Positions 51,498-59,965 of a stretch of 64,000 nt of DNA are shown in pieces; the first letter of the stretch is position 1; each line of letters opens with the position of its first letter. The notes beneath the pieces were generated by a model that saw only the letters and a list, made by a program, of their open reading frames with translations, ran no database searches and was not told where the DNA came from. This stretch comes from Berkiella sp964496435 (GTDB lineage: Bacteria; Pseudomonadota; Gammaproteobacteria; Berkiellales; Berkiellaceae): NCBI GenBank assembly GCA_964496435.1, contig CAZBZP010000005.1:62001-126000 (forward strand), read 5' to 3'. A program made the translations under genes and the position numbers.

Positions 51498-52577
51498 ATG
51501 AAAATTAAACATCCTGCATCAGTATTTGACTACAGATTAATGGCAAAAGCCAAATTGCCTAAAATGATTTTTGATTATATTGATGCAGGTGCTTGTGATG
51601 AAATTACCAAAAATGCTAATCGAGTGGCTTTTGATAATATAAGCATGAGACCCTTAAGCTTAAGAGATGTATCTACGATTGATCATGCCGTTGACATATT
51701 AGGTAATACGCACAAAGCCCCCATTCTTATAGCGCCCACTGCCTTTCATCAACTGGTTGATAAAAATGCTGAAATCAGTACGGCCTTGGCTGCCAAAGCA
51801 ATAGGGATCCCCATGATTGTCAGCTCAATGTCAAATAAGTCGCTTGAAGAAATAGCTAAGTGTTCATTAGATCAAAACTTATGGCTTCAAACCTATATCT
51901 TTAAAAATCGAAAGCTCACGGCTGAGCTTATACAAAGAGCAGAAAAATCTGGATATCAAGCGCTTGTAATCTCAGTGGGAACACCTGTTTCAGGTAAAAG
52001 AGATAGAGATATTCATAATCAATTTAAGTTTCCCGCCAATCTTTCAACAGGTAATTTTACAAGCACACTCAATAATGAAAATATTTATGATTATGCAGCC
52101 CATGAATTTGACCCTTCGCTGACCTGGAAGGATATAGAATGGCTACAATCAATAACGTCATTACCCATTATATTAAAAGGTATTCTCAATCCAGTTGATG
52201 CCAATATTGCTTGTGAATTAAATTTGGCAGGCATTGTTGTTTCAAATCATGGGGGCAGACAACTCGATACTGCTGAGGCAAGCATCCTGGTATTGCCTGA
52301 TATAGCCAAAGTAGTGAATAGAAGAACAATGATATTAATAGATGGCAGTGTCGCACGTGGTACAGATGTCTTTAAAGCGATAGCATTAGGTGCACAAGGA
52401 GTTCTTATTGGTAGACCCGTTCTTTGGGCATTGGCGGCACAAGGTCAAACTGGATTGGAAGCGATGCTTTCTATCATAATAAATGAATTAGAAATAGCGA
52501 TGAAACTAACAGGCTGTTGCAATTTGAGTGAAGTTAGTGCATTTGTTAACCATTTGTCCATTAACGCAAAAAAATGA
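51498..52577 (+). CDS. FMN-dependent alpha-hydroxy-acid oxidase-like protein with altered active site
   Basis: A 359-residue TIM-barrel protein of the glycolate/lactate oxidase family. Aligned by motif to plant glycolate oxidase, it keeps Y27, Y133 (QTY), K227 (LKG), H251 and R254 (SNHGGRQLD) and D282 (IDGS). The conserved catalytic Asp of VDTP is Gly161 (SVGTP, codon GGA), and the Arg of GGVRRG is Ala286. It may therefore not oxidise a simple 2-hydroxy acid. It overlaps the isonitrile-synthase-like gene by 4 bp, so a joint pathway is likely. The ribosome site is weak. Confidence 0.85.
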   Translation: MKIKHPASVFDYRLMAKAKLPKMIFDYIDAGACDEITKNANRVAFDNISMRPLSLRDVSTIDHAVDILGNTHKAPILIAPTAFHQLVDKNAEISTALAAKAIGIPMIVSSMSNKSLEEIAKCSLDQNLWLQTYIFKNRKLTAELIQRAEKSGYQALVISVGTPVSGKRDRDIHNQFKFPANLSTGNFTSTLNNENIYDYAAHEFDPSLTWKDIEWLQSITSLPIILKGILNPVDANIACELNLAGIVVSNHGGRQLDTAEASILVLPDIAKVVNRRTMILIDGSVARGTDVFKAIALGAQGVLIGRPVLWALAAQGQTGLEAMLSIIINELEIAMKLTGCCNLSEVSAFVNHLSINAKK

Positions 52578-54145
52578 CAAAAAAAGATGCTAAAGAAATG
52601 AATGGTTTGTATCAGATTGGTTTAAATAAGCAATCTGAATCGGTTATTAGTGCTCATTTTATGCATAAAGTAAATGTAGATCTTAATAATGCGTTATATT
52701 CAACGGAAGCCTTTTTAAAAGCAGCAAAATATTTAGATGCGAACTTAATTTTGAAAAAGCTCATTCCCATTCTATTAGAAGCCAGTGATAAATTTATACT
52801 ATTGCGTGCAAAAGCAGCCAAAACAAGAGCCAAAAAGAATTTCAAAAAATTTGGTTTGTCCTCAGAGCACGAAGTTGGTCTTGCTGAAATAATCACAGAA
52901 GTGATGTTTGATAGACAGTTTTTAAAAGGCCCCAAAGAAAATATCTCAAGATTAAGTTTGCATAAAAAAATAAAATATTTAATTGCACAAAAAATGCCAA
53001 TTAAAATGGTTATACTTGCTTTGCCTTATAAAGCCTCTTCACCACTTAAATGCAAAGGATCATGGCCCGATCTGGCAGAGCTAAATTTTTTGCTAGATAT
53101 CTACGAGATAGCAAAAGTTATTGATTATCATTATCGACAATTTTTTGACCTAAAACTTCCTATGGCCTCATTTAGCATAGTTTCTGATGGAAGCCGCTTT
53201 AATCATATTATGAATGAAAACAATGAAATGATAGCGGATTATCAAAAGAGCTTAAAATGGTGGATAAAACACTTAGCGATTGAAAATTATGTGGAGATCT
53301 TGGATTATCAAGAGGTGATGTCAACCTTGCTTCCTTTAACTTTGCAACACCAAAAGCAAACAATTAAAGAGCAAGTTCTTAATGAATATCAGCATAAGAT
53401 GTTGCCTTTGTTAAATGTTTATAACATGACTGAAACAATTAATAAAGCGATACAATTAGATCCCGATCCTGAATCAAACAACCCTCAGGGCCGGTTTATT
53501 CCACTTTTTAAATCGCTAATCTATATTGTAAGATATAAAGAGCTCACAAACTATGCAAAGGTTCATGCTGAAAATTATAATGAACTATATCAAAAACTAA
53601 CCCGGCATATCTTTGAACCTTATATACAATTATCTGATTCTGATATTAATCAAATTGCATCATACATAGATAAACCGGGCCTATTATCTGTCAATGAAGA
53701 AAAACTAATGGAATATTTACGTCAATCTATGCTGAGAGAAGCTTGGGTGGCAGCGATACAATATATTGGAGAAATTCGAAGTGACAGAGATTTACCTTCA
53801 GAACCTATCGGCAGCTGCTTCAAAGATTACATTCGTTGGACAATTCATGCAAAATCAGGGCAAATTGCATTATTAAGTTCAAGGTCAAGCGGTGACACTA
53901 TACAAGCTTGGCATGGGATAGGCTTATTTAAAGAATCCAAAAATCATAAAATTAAAATTTATAGCTTGCCTAGATTATCATTGGAAAGTGCCAATGCCGT
54001 GCCTGTTTTGCCTGATAAAATTGAAAAAGTGCCTCTCTCAAGCGAGCAACCATTTTTTTATATTGATGCACAAATAAAATTTAGGAATATGGATCAATTT
54101 CTTGATATTGTGGCCTTGAATCTAATAAGAAATCGAAAGGGCTAG
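52574..54145 (+). CDS. Isonitrile synthase-like protein (PvcA/IsnA/Dit1 family)
   Basis: A 523-residue protein with the marks of the DIT1_PvcA family, whose known members turn an amino-acid amine plus ribulose 5-phosphate into an isonitrile. Visible are LPYKASSPLKCKG and WPDLAEL at 150-170, the SDG motif at 204-206 (SIVSDGSRF), RWTIHAKSGQIALL at 421-434, and QAWHGIG at 444-450. It is longer than bacterial PvcA (about 330) and nearer yeast Dit1 (536), with extra N-terminal (1-125) and middle (about 280-400) parts. It overlaps the FMN enzyme gene by 4 bp. No PvcB/IsnB oxygenase is nearby. The family assignment is by my own motif reading. Confidence 0.75.
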   Translation: MTKKDAKEMNGLYQIGLNKQSESVISAHFMHKVNVDLNNALYSTEAFLKAAKYLDANLILKKLIPILLEASDKFILLRAKAAKTRAKKNFKKFGLSSEHEVGLAEIITEVMFDRQFLKGPKENISRLSLHKKIKYLIAQKMPIKMVILALPYKASSPLKCKGSWPDLAELNFLLDIYEIAKVIDYHYRQFFDLKLPMASFSIVSDGSRFNHIMNENNEMIADYQKSLKWWIKHLAIENYVEILDYQEVMSTLLPLTLQHQKQTIKEQVLNEYQHKMLPLLNVYNMTETINKAIQLDPDPESNNPQGRFIPLFKSLIYIVRYKELTNYAKVHAENYNELYQKLTRHIFEPYIQLSDSDINQIASYIDKPGLLSVNEEKLMEYLRQSMLREAWVAAIQYIGEIRSDRDLPSEPIGSCFKDYIRWTIHAKSGQIALLSSRSSGDTIQAWHGIGLFKESKNHKIKIYSLPRLSLESANAVPVLPDKIEKVPLSSEQPFFYIDAQIKFRNMDQFLDIVALNLIRNRKG

Positions 54146-54147
54146 AT

Positions 54148-55575
54148 TCATGTCATTTTGATAAAACGTCTTAGTTTTCCTGAAGGAAGATATTCAAAGT
54201 CTTTGACTTCTACTATATTTATTTCAGGATTAATTAGATTTAAGGCTGTCAATTTACTTGAAATGTCCTTCTTCAGCATCTCAATATTGACGAAGCCATC
54301 ATTTAATATTCTGATATCAACGCCCCTTTTTGTTTGGAATACTTGATAATCCAATATGTTTTTTTCAAGTAGAAGTGGTGTGACAAAGACAAGATGATGT
54401 ACAAATATGTTTCCATCATAGATAAAATCATATTCAAGTCGTCCTTGAGGCTCCTCAATAAGCTGATGATTTGAACCACATTCACAGGTTTTATTAAGCA
54501 AACGTATTTTATCAGTCATTTCATAGCGTATAAGGGGTAAGGTATAATTATACAAGTTGGTAAAATAAAATTTATTTGCTAGCGTTTCTTTCTCTACAGG
54601 CTTATTGTTTTCATCGACAGGCTCAATAATATAGGCATCATCATTGAGATGCATTTCAGTGCTGTCGGCGTGGCAATTATTGGCAATAAATCCCTCACTT
54701 GCACCGTAATAATTGAGTATATTTGTATTTGGCCATATTTTTTTCATAAAAGAACGCATTGGCTTATATAATGATTCACCCGTTAGAAAAATTAATTGGG
54801 GTTGAATATCTAAAGTCCCTTTACTTGCTTCTTGACACAATTTATAGATGGTGGTTGGTGTGCCTTGTAGTATATGTGGTTGAATGCGATTTAGCTCATA
54901 TATTATTTGAGTTGTAGGCAAAGTAACAGGAAGATAATGCCGTTGCAAATGCTTAAAATCAAAAGTTCTAGAAAAGGCATATGCGACATATATCATGTTG
55001 CAAACGATAACCTGCGCGATTTTAAGTATACCAGGGTTGGTAAATATCTTATTTGCCTTTTCGTCATGGAATGAATAGCGTAAAAAATAGGCATAAAATT
55101 CGTTCCACTCATTTTGGTCGTATATGAATACGCCGTGCTTTCCTGTTGTTTTACTTGTTGTTAATACATGGTAATGATTTTGTAAATACACCGCATTTTC
55201 ATCTTGGCTCATCTTCTCTATATGTTTTTCAACTAAAGTTAAAGAAAGTTTAGGATTGGTTACAAATAAATCCCAATTGTCCATCAATGTTGAACGATTA
55301 ACAGTTGGAATTTCAATTAATCGCTCTTCAGTAAAGTTTTCAATATCAATTTTTGCTAAAGAATTTTGATACCAAGGAGAATGTTGTTTAGCGAAAATGA
55401 GCAATTTTCTTAATCGTTCATTACGTAGCTGTTTGATTTCTTCTTTTGATAAATGAATGTTGGCTTGGAATGCTGCTAAACATCTTGTTAGATCATTTGT
55501 TTGCATTTGAACTAATTTTTTTGTATCTGAGGATAAGTTCAGTAGCCTTGAAATGAGCTGCAACATTGCTTTCAT
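54148..55575 (-). CDS. PaaK/CapK-type adenylate-forming enzyme
   Basis: A 475-residue protein of the phenylacetate-CoA ligase-like branch of adenylate-forming enzymes. TTSKTTGKHGVF at 139-150 is the phosphate-binding loop. NYYGASEG at 288-295 is the A5 motif, RYEMTDKIRL at 350-359 matches A7, and SGKLRR at 465-470 carries the candidate A10 lysine. CECG at 364-367 recalls the zinc knuckle of PaaK proteins. It would activate a carboxylic acid as the acyl-AMP; CoA, amine or thiol acceptor is unknown. It is convergent with the isonitrile-synthase-like gene, stops 2 bp apart. Confidence 0.8.
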   Translation of the reverse strand: MKAMLQLISRLLNLSSDTKKLVQMQTNDLTRCLAAFQANIHLSKEEIKQLRNERLRKLLIFAKQHSPWYQNSLAKIDIENFTEERLIEIPTVNRSTLMDNWDLFVTNPKLSLTLVEKHIEKMSQDENAVYLQNHYHVLTTSKTTGKHGVFIYDQNEWNEFYAYFLRYSFHDEKANKIFTNPGILKIAQVIVCNMIYVAYAFSRTFDFKHLQRHYLPVTLPTTQIIYELNRIQPHILQGTPTTIYKLCQEASKGTLDIQPQLIFLTGESLYKPMRSFMKKIWPNTNILNYYGASEGFIANNCHADSTEMHLNDDAYIIEPVDENNKPVEKETLANKFYFTNLYNYTLPLIRYEMTDKIRLLNKTCECGSNHQLIEEPQGRLEYDFIYDGNIFVHHLVFVTPLLLEKNILDYQVFQTKRGVDIRILNDGFVNIEMLKKDISSKLTALNLINPEINIVEVKDFEYLPSGKLRRFIKMT

Positions 55576-55648
55576 TTATTATTTACGAGCCTCAATAGAT
55601 TCTTTCAACTTGTAAAGATCAGTATACAATAAGGACTCAAAGAGGTAG

Positions 55649-55678
55649 GGATCTATCATCGATAAATATGGTAGATCC
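55649..55678. other. Intergenic hairpin between the PaaK-like and glutaredoxin genes
   Basis: GGATCTATCAT (55649-55659) and ATGGTAGATCC (55668-55678) can form an 11-bp stem with one wobble pair and an eight-base loop. No T run follows on either strand. The 180-base gap holds no gene, and the hairpin may attenuate read-through from the glutaredoxin operon. Confidence 0.4.
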
Positions 55679-55755
55679 TAAAGTGAAGCTGCACGAAAAC
55701 AGCGTTAAGGACAAAAATGCAAGATTTTAGCCGCAAGGAAGGGCTTTAGCACATG

Positions 55756-55992
55756 CTATTGAAAGGACTTTAATTTTTCAATTATATCCAAAGACTCGTG
55801 CATGTAAGTATCATCAATTCTTAAGCAAGGAACTTGCGTCTTACCCCCCGTCAAGGCTAAGAGTTCTTGATTAGCCTTTTCATCTTGCCAAACATCCTTT
55901 ATCTCTATATCCATGGGATGTTGACGTAAATAATCAGTTACACGACCACAGAAGTGGCAAGTACTGCCGATGTATAGTGTTAATTTTGGCAC
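55756..55992 (-). CDS. Glutaredoxin-like protein
   Basis: A 78-residue protein with a thioredoxin fold. CHFC at residues 13-16 is the redox site, TQVPCLRID (with the cis-proline) lies near 52-60, and a C-terminal helix follows. It probably reduces disulfides or glutathione adducts in the cytosol. It is the last gene of a minus-strand group (methyltransferase, GST, aldo/keto reductase, glutaredoxin) and starts 11 bp after the aldo/keto reductase. Confidence 0.85.
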   Translation of the reverse strand: MPKLTLYIGSTCHFCGRVTDYLRQHPMDIEIKDVWQDEKANQELLALTGGKTQVPCLRIDDTYMHESLDIIEKLKSFQ

Positions 55993-56003
55993 GTGTCATT
56001 CTC

Positions 56004-56825
56004 CTATAATAATTGATGAATATCATGTTCTTCATTTTCTGATAATTCAAAACTGAAGATTGCCAGATCTTCAGCCATATGAATATCAGAGGTAGTTCCT
56101 GTCAAGGGTGTAACACCTACTTGGGTTAAATAGCGGAACAAGACTTGAGCCGGCGTTTTTTTATGTAAAGAGGCTATGTCAGTGATTGTATCGCTTTGAA
56201 GCAAAGTAGGATTCGCTGTTAAGGTCCAAAAGCTTTGATAAGCGACATTATTCTCTAAGCAAAATTGACGCAATTCTTTATCGTAATGCGTTTCTCTATA
56301 AAATCGATTTTGTAAAACAGCAGGTTTTATGCTTGCATCATGGTAAAGTTGCTGGAATGTCTTCAAATCATAACAATTACTGATACCTATTTGCTTTGCA
56401 CCTGCGCGATTAACAATTTCTTCCATGACTTTCCAGGCAGCGAATGTTTGATTGTAAGTAGATAGGGGAGAGTGCAAGATTAATGAATCTACATAATGTG
56501 TTCCCAAATTTCCTTTTGATCTTTCAAAAGATTGCATGACTTGCTCATCAAGCGATGCTGTAGCATCATAAGGAATATTGTTTGGGTCTTGCGCGCTAAG
56601 TGGGCTAAACTTTGTTTGAATAAAAAGTTCTTCTCTTTTAATGTCAGCGCTTTTTAGCTCTTCGATCGCTTGACCTACGCCAGGCTCAAAATAATGCTTG
56701 GGCTGACAAGCCGTATCTATAGCCCTAAAGCCATGCTTTATAGCTCTAACAACACAGGATGCTGTCTGTTCCTTTTTCCAAGCAGTGCCATAAATAAGGC
56801 GAGGCTTTTGAATTTCCGTATTCAT
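56004..56825 (-). CDS. Aldo/keto reductase
   Basis: A 273-residue NADPH-dependent TIM-barrel oxidoreductase. The likely catalytic tetrad is D37 and Y45 (IDTACQPKHY), K72 (QTKFSP) and H118 (ILHSP). The D-to-Y spacing is longer than in classical members, matching the branch with AIDTAxQPKHY. GISNCYDLKTF and PLTGTTS are further signatures. The substrate is unknown. It lies 9 bp after the GST gene and 11 bp before the glutaredoxin gene. Confidence 0.88.
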   Translation of the reverse strand: MNTEIQKPRLIYGTAWKKEQTASCVVRAIKHGFRAIDTACQPKHYFEPGVGQAIEELKSADIKREELFIQTKFSPLSAQDPNNIPYDATASLDEQVMQSFERSKGNLGTHYVDSLILHSPLSTYNQTFAAWKVMEEIVNRAGAKQIGISNCYDLKTFQQLYHDASIKPAVLQNRFYRETHYDKELRQFCLENNVAYQSFWTLTANPTLLQSDTITDIASLHKKTPAQVLFRYLTQVGVTPLTGTTSDIHMAEDLAIFSFELSENEEHDIHQLL

Positions 56826-56834
56826 GTGTTTATC

Positions 56835-57449
56835 CTAATAATCAGATAATGATTCTTCATCTAATGCTAATAGCACGCAGGGCCTTTGTTTTATGTGCTC
56901 ATAATAACGTAATATATTCGGCCATTGTTTCATATCTGCCTTGAGCATAAAAAGCCAAATAATAATAACGATAAGATAACAATCTGAAATAGTGAATGAA
57001 GAGCCCATTAGAAAAGTGTTATTTTCAAGATGGTTTTCAACAATCGAAAGTTTCTGTTTTAAAATGGGCCAATAGAGTTCTTGTTTTACGCTGTCTGGAA
57101 CCCTAGACCAAAATAGTGGTGAACAATAGCGATGTAAATCCATACTGATGAAGTTCAACCATTCCAATGTACGGTATCGATTAAAATCTCCAATGGGTGC
57201 TAAGAGATTATGAGATGGGTGTTTATCAGCCAAGTACTGTAAAATAACGGCATTTTCAGTAAGAATATTTTTATTATCCAATACTAAAGCTGGCACTGCC
57301 CCTTTGGGGTTGATAGTGAGATAATTTTCGCCCGATTGGGTTTGTTTTGTTTTTAAGTTTACTGCCTCAAAAATGCAAGGCAATTTCAACTCATGTAGTA
57401 TTATTCTGATGGCAAGAGAACAAACACTATCTTTATAATATAATTGCAT
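56835..57449 (-). CDS. Glutathione S-transferase family protein
   Basis: A 204-residue two-domain GST. The N-terminal thioredoxin-like part has MQLYYKDSVCSLAIRI, NPKGAVPALVL with the cis-proline, and LTENAVILQYLADKHP, which contacts glutathione. The helical C-domain has GSSFTISDCYL (N-capping box). The ATG at 57449 follows AAAGAGAGAAAAC and avoids overlap with the upstream methyltransferase; a longer frame begins at 57476. Conjugation or isomerisation of a toxic or pathway compound is possible. Confidence 0.87.
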   Translation of the reverse strand: MQLYYKDSVCSLAIRIILHELKLPCIFEAVNLKTKQTQSGENYLTINPKGAVPALVLDNKNILTENAVILQYLADKHPSHNLLAPIGDFNRYRTLEWLNFISMDLHRYCSPLFWSRVPDSVKQELYWPILKQKLSIVENHLENNTFLMGSSFTISDCYLIVIIIWLFMLKADMKQWPNILRYYEHIKQRPCVLLALDEESLSDY

Positions 57450-57460
57450 GTTTTCTCTCT

Positions 57461-58081
57461 TTAAGCTTTTTGACATAGAATTTTAAAAGCATCATGTGTT
57501 TGATAGTGATGCGTTCTACCAATTAATTCAAACTCTAAAATGCTAAAATGTGCATCAATAAGGATTTTACGTAATTCATCTTGTTCATAATAAGACCAAA
57601 ATTTTCGCACATTACCCTCATAGCGCATGTCTCTTTCAAAGGTTTCATTTTTACCTTGCTTGAGAGCCAAATAGAAATAACCTTCATTTTTCAAAAAGCG
57701 ATGAATTTGTTTAAGTACCTTTGGTAATGAGAGCTTGGGAATATGCATTAAAGAACACGCTGCCCATGCAGCATCAAATGTGCCTTCATCAAAAGACATG
57801 TTCTCAATATCCATATTTAAAAATTGTGCTTGTGGTGCGTGATTTTTAGCAATTTCTAGTAATTTTTCACTAAAATCAATACCAGTTACGATGGCGCCTA
57901 GTTCACTAAAATGCTTGGCATCGCGTCCTGAGCCGCAACCAATATCAATTATTTGCGGATTTTCAGCCAATCTAGAAATCATACTTTTTATAGACTCAAG
58001 AGGAGCAAGATTTATAACATTGGCTGCAAATTCATTTGCCGTTGCATTGTAGCTTTCTTGGGTAATCTGTTTGTAATTCAT
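57461..58081 (-). CDS. Class I SAM-dependent methyltransferase
   Basis: A 206-residue Rossmann methyltransferase. IIDIGCGSGRDAKHF holds motif I, GIDFSEKLLEIA motif II, and FDAAWAACSLMHIP the later strand, as in small-molecule methyltransferases of the UbiE/TehB kind. The ATG at 58081 is preferred over an upstream TTG. It is the first gene of the minus-strand redox group and is followed by the GST gene. The substrate cannot be inferred; a role in the nearby putative isonitrile pathway is only a hypothesis. Confidence 0.85.
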   Translation of the reverse strand: MNYKQITQESYNATANEFAANVINLAPLESIKSMISRLAENPQIIDIGCGSGRDAKHFSELGAIVTGIDFSEKLLEIAKNHAPQAQFLNMDIENMSFDEGTFDAAWAACSLMHIPKLSLPKVLKQIHRFLKNEGYFYLALKQGKNETFERDMRYEGNVRKFWSYYEQDELRKILIDAHFSILEFELIGRTHHYQTHDAFKILCQKA

Positions 58082-58210
58082 ACACTTAGCAATCCTGTGC
58101 AAAATTGATAATTGATATTATCTGACTTGCCTTAAGAAAGCTAATGCAAAGGCTGTGTTACTAGTTTGCTGTTGAGATTGTTGTCTGTAATGGCATGATA
58201 AGGTTCTGGC

Positions 58211-58239
58211 TTGACGAATATGATAAGCGCGCTTACTAT
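58211..58239 (+). promoter_or_regulatory. Promoter with palindromic operator, likely MarR-controlled
   Basis: TTGACG (58211-58216), 17 bases and TACTAT (58234-58239) form a good sigma-70 promoter. The perfect 12-base palindrome TAAGCGCGCTTA (58224-58235) sits in the spacer and touches the -10. That is where a repressor such as the MarR protein encoded two genes downstream would act. Confidence 0.65.
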
Positions 58240-58267
58240 ATCCTTTTTTGTGAAGGCAGAGATCATT

Positions 58268-58693
58268 ATGTGGCAGCAAAGTTATTCAACTACGGTTAAA
58301 GGCTTAAAACCAACACAGATATGGAAAATTTGGGCGGATGTGAGCAATCGTCACCTTTGGGATGATGACATTGAATGGGCTAAAGCAGATGGCCCCTTTG
58401 AAAATGGGACGAAGATTGCCATGAAGCCCAAGGGCTGGCCCAAAGTGGTGAATATGGAAATTGTGGTGAGTGTCCTCAATCAGGCTTTTACTGATCGCAC
58501 TACATTTTTTGGGGCAATTTTAGATGGTATTCATACGATGGAAGAAACGAGCGAAGGTCTCAAGTTAACGACTACAATTAAAGTAACTGGACCACTTGGG
58601 TTTTTGTGGCGTAAAATAGTGGCTGAAGATATTGTAAAAACATTGCCCCATCAATCAGCATTATTAATTGAAGCAGCAAAACAAGTAACATGA
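58268..58693 (+). CDS. SRPBCC-fold (polyketide cyclase/dehydrase-like) protein
   Basis: A 141-residue protein with the helix-grip START-like fold. It opens with TTVKGLKPTQIWKIWADVSNRHLWDDDIEW, followed by strands and the long C-terminal helix LPHQSALLIEAAKQ. Such proteins bind hydrophobic ligands. The ATG at 58268 is chosen because a longer frame begins inside the -35 box. It overlaps the marR-like gene by 4 bp, so ligand binding and regulation may be linked. Confidence 0.75.
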   Translation: MWQQSYSTTVKGLKPTQIWKIWADVSNRHLWDDDIEWAKADGPFENGTKIAMKPKGWPKVVNMEIVVSVLNQAFTDRTTFFGAILDGIHTMEETSEGLKLTTTIKVTGPLGFLWRKIVAEDIVKTLPHQSALLIEAAKQVT

Positions 58694-59139
58694 CAACAAC
58701 AATGAATTTCACTTTTAAAAAGCCAGAGGATAGCCCTGGCTTTTTGCTATGGCAATTAACCAATCAATGGCAACAACAACAACGAAAAGTCCTCAAAACC
58801 ATAGGGTTAACCCATCCTCAATTTGTGGCAATGGCAGGTATTTTGTGGCTAAACAATGTGAATGAACAGGCGCCCTCACAAGTTACAGTTGCCAACTTCA
58901 CTAAAATTGATAAAATGATGATGTCTGATTTGGTGAAAACATTATTAGATAAAAAATTGATCAAACGTGCTCCGCACACAGAAGATAAACGCGCCTTTGC
59001 CTTAACCTTAACTGCTAAAGGCCATCAGCTAACCCTTAAAGCCATTCCACTTGTCGAAGGAATTGATGCACAGTTTTTTGCTAAACAAACGCCTTTGTTA
59101 GCAGAATTAGTAGCGATTTTAAACAAAAGACTTAAATAG
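58690..59139 (+). CDS. MarR-family transcriptional regulator
   Basis: A 149-residue winged-helix dimeric regulator. Recognition helix region VTVANFTKIDKMMMSDLVKTLLDK is followed by the wing IKRAPHTEDKRAFALTLTAKG; the D-K-R-A/x-L-T pattern is the MarR signature. It is translationally coupled to the SRPBCC gene. The palindrome at 58224 in their shared promoter suggests negative autoregulation relieved by a small aromatic or phenolic ligand, as usual for the family. Confidence 0.9.
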   Translation: MTTTMNFTFKKPEDSPGFLLWQLTNQWQQQQRKVLKTIGLTHPQFVAMAGILWLNNVNEQAPSQVTVANFTKIDKMMMSDLVKTLLDKKLIKRAPHTEDKRAFALTLTAKGHQLTLKAIPLVEGIDAQFFAKQTPLLAELVAILNKRLK

Positions 59140-59149
59140 TGCTTTTGGC

Positions 59150-59869
59150 TTAAGTTGATTTCTTATAATGAGCTGGCGTCATTCCCATAAAAGTTTTAAA
59201 TACTTTTATAAAAGCGCTTACATTCTGATAACCCAAAGTAATTGATATCCAGGTGACGGATTTTCCTTGTGTTAAATATGTTAGCGCTTTTATGAGGCAA
59301 GCGGTTTGTTGCCACTTTTTAAAGGACATGCCTGTTTCTTTGCGAAAATGTCGCGTAAATGTACGCGTCGTCATATTTACAGCTTTTGCCCACTGGGCCA
59401 GTGTTTGATTCTGCTCAGGATTAAATATGATTTCCTTCGCAACCTTTTCTAATTGATGTGTTTTGGGCATAGGTAAGTAAAGGGGGGATGGCGTTGTTGC
59501 TTTTATTTCATCGCACATCACTTGTACTAAGCGCTTATTTTCAAGCGTAAGCGCTGTTTTTTGTGTAACAAAACGTAGCATGATTTCTTTGAGAAGTGGA
59601 TTAGGGCTAAATACAAAGGGTTGTTTAGGCAAGTGTTTGCACAGGGTTGGGGCAAGATAAAATCCATTTCCTTTAAGGGCACCATAATTCTTTGCTTGAT
59701 GTTCACATCGTGGTGGGATCCAGCCTGCCATTTCTGAAGCCATAACCCATTGGCCTTTTTTAGTTTTCAGCACCATTAAACCCTGCTCAAGAATAAAGAG
59801 CTGCCCCTCTTTGTGATGATGTGCCGTACCTTCAGTGCTTGAAGGGTGTATTAATGATTGGATTTTCAT
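59150..59869 (-). CDS. AraC-family regulator with cupin N-domain
   Basis: A 239-residue protein. The N-terminal cupin begins HHHKEGQLFILEQGL, as in the NimR/YdfF-like group. The C-terminal AraC domain has two helix-turn-helix units (LAQWAKAVNMTTRTFTRHFRKET and VTWISITLGYQNVSAFIKVFK) and ends GMTPAHYKKS. It lies divergent from the exported NTF2-like gene at 59966, 96 bp apart, which is a likely target. Confidence 0.9.
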   Translation of the reverse strand: MKIQSLIHPSSTEGTAHHHKEGQLFILEQGLMVLKTKKGQWVMASEMAGWIPPRCEHQAKNYGALKGNGFYLAPTLCKHLPKQPFVFSPNPLLKEIMLRFVTQKTALTLENKRLVQVMCDEIKATTPSPLYLPMPKTHQLEKVAKEIIFNPEQNQTLAQWAKAVNMTTRTFTRHFRKETGMSFKKWQQTACLIKALTYLTQGKSVTWISITLGYQNVSAFIKVFKTFMGMTPAHYKKST

Positions 59870-59965
59870 GGAAGTGGCCCAATTGCAGTATCTTTTGACC
59901 CAGCTACATTAGCAACCGTTTGCCAAAAAAGCTAGTATTTTTTTCAGAAAACAAAGGAGTTAATC

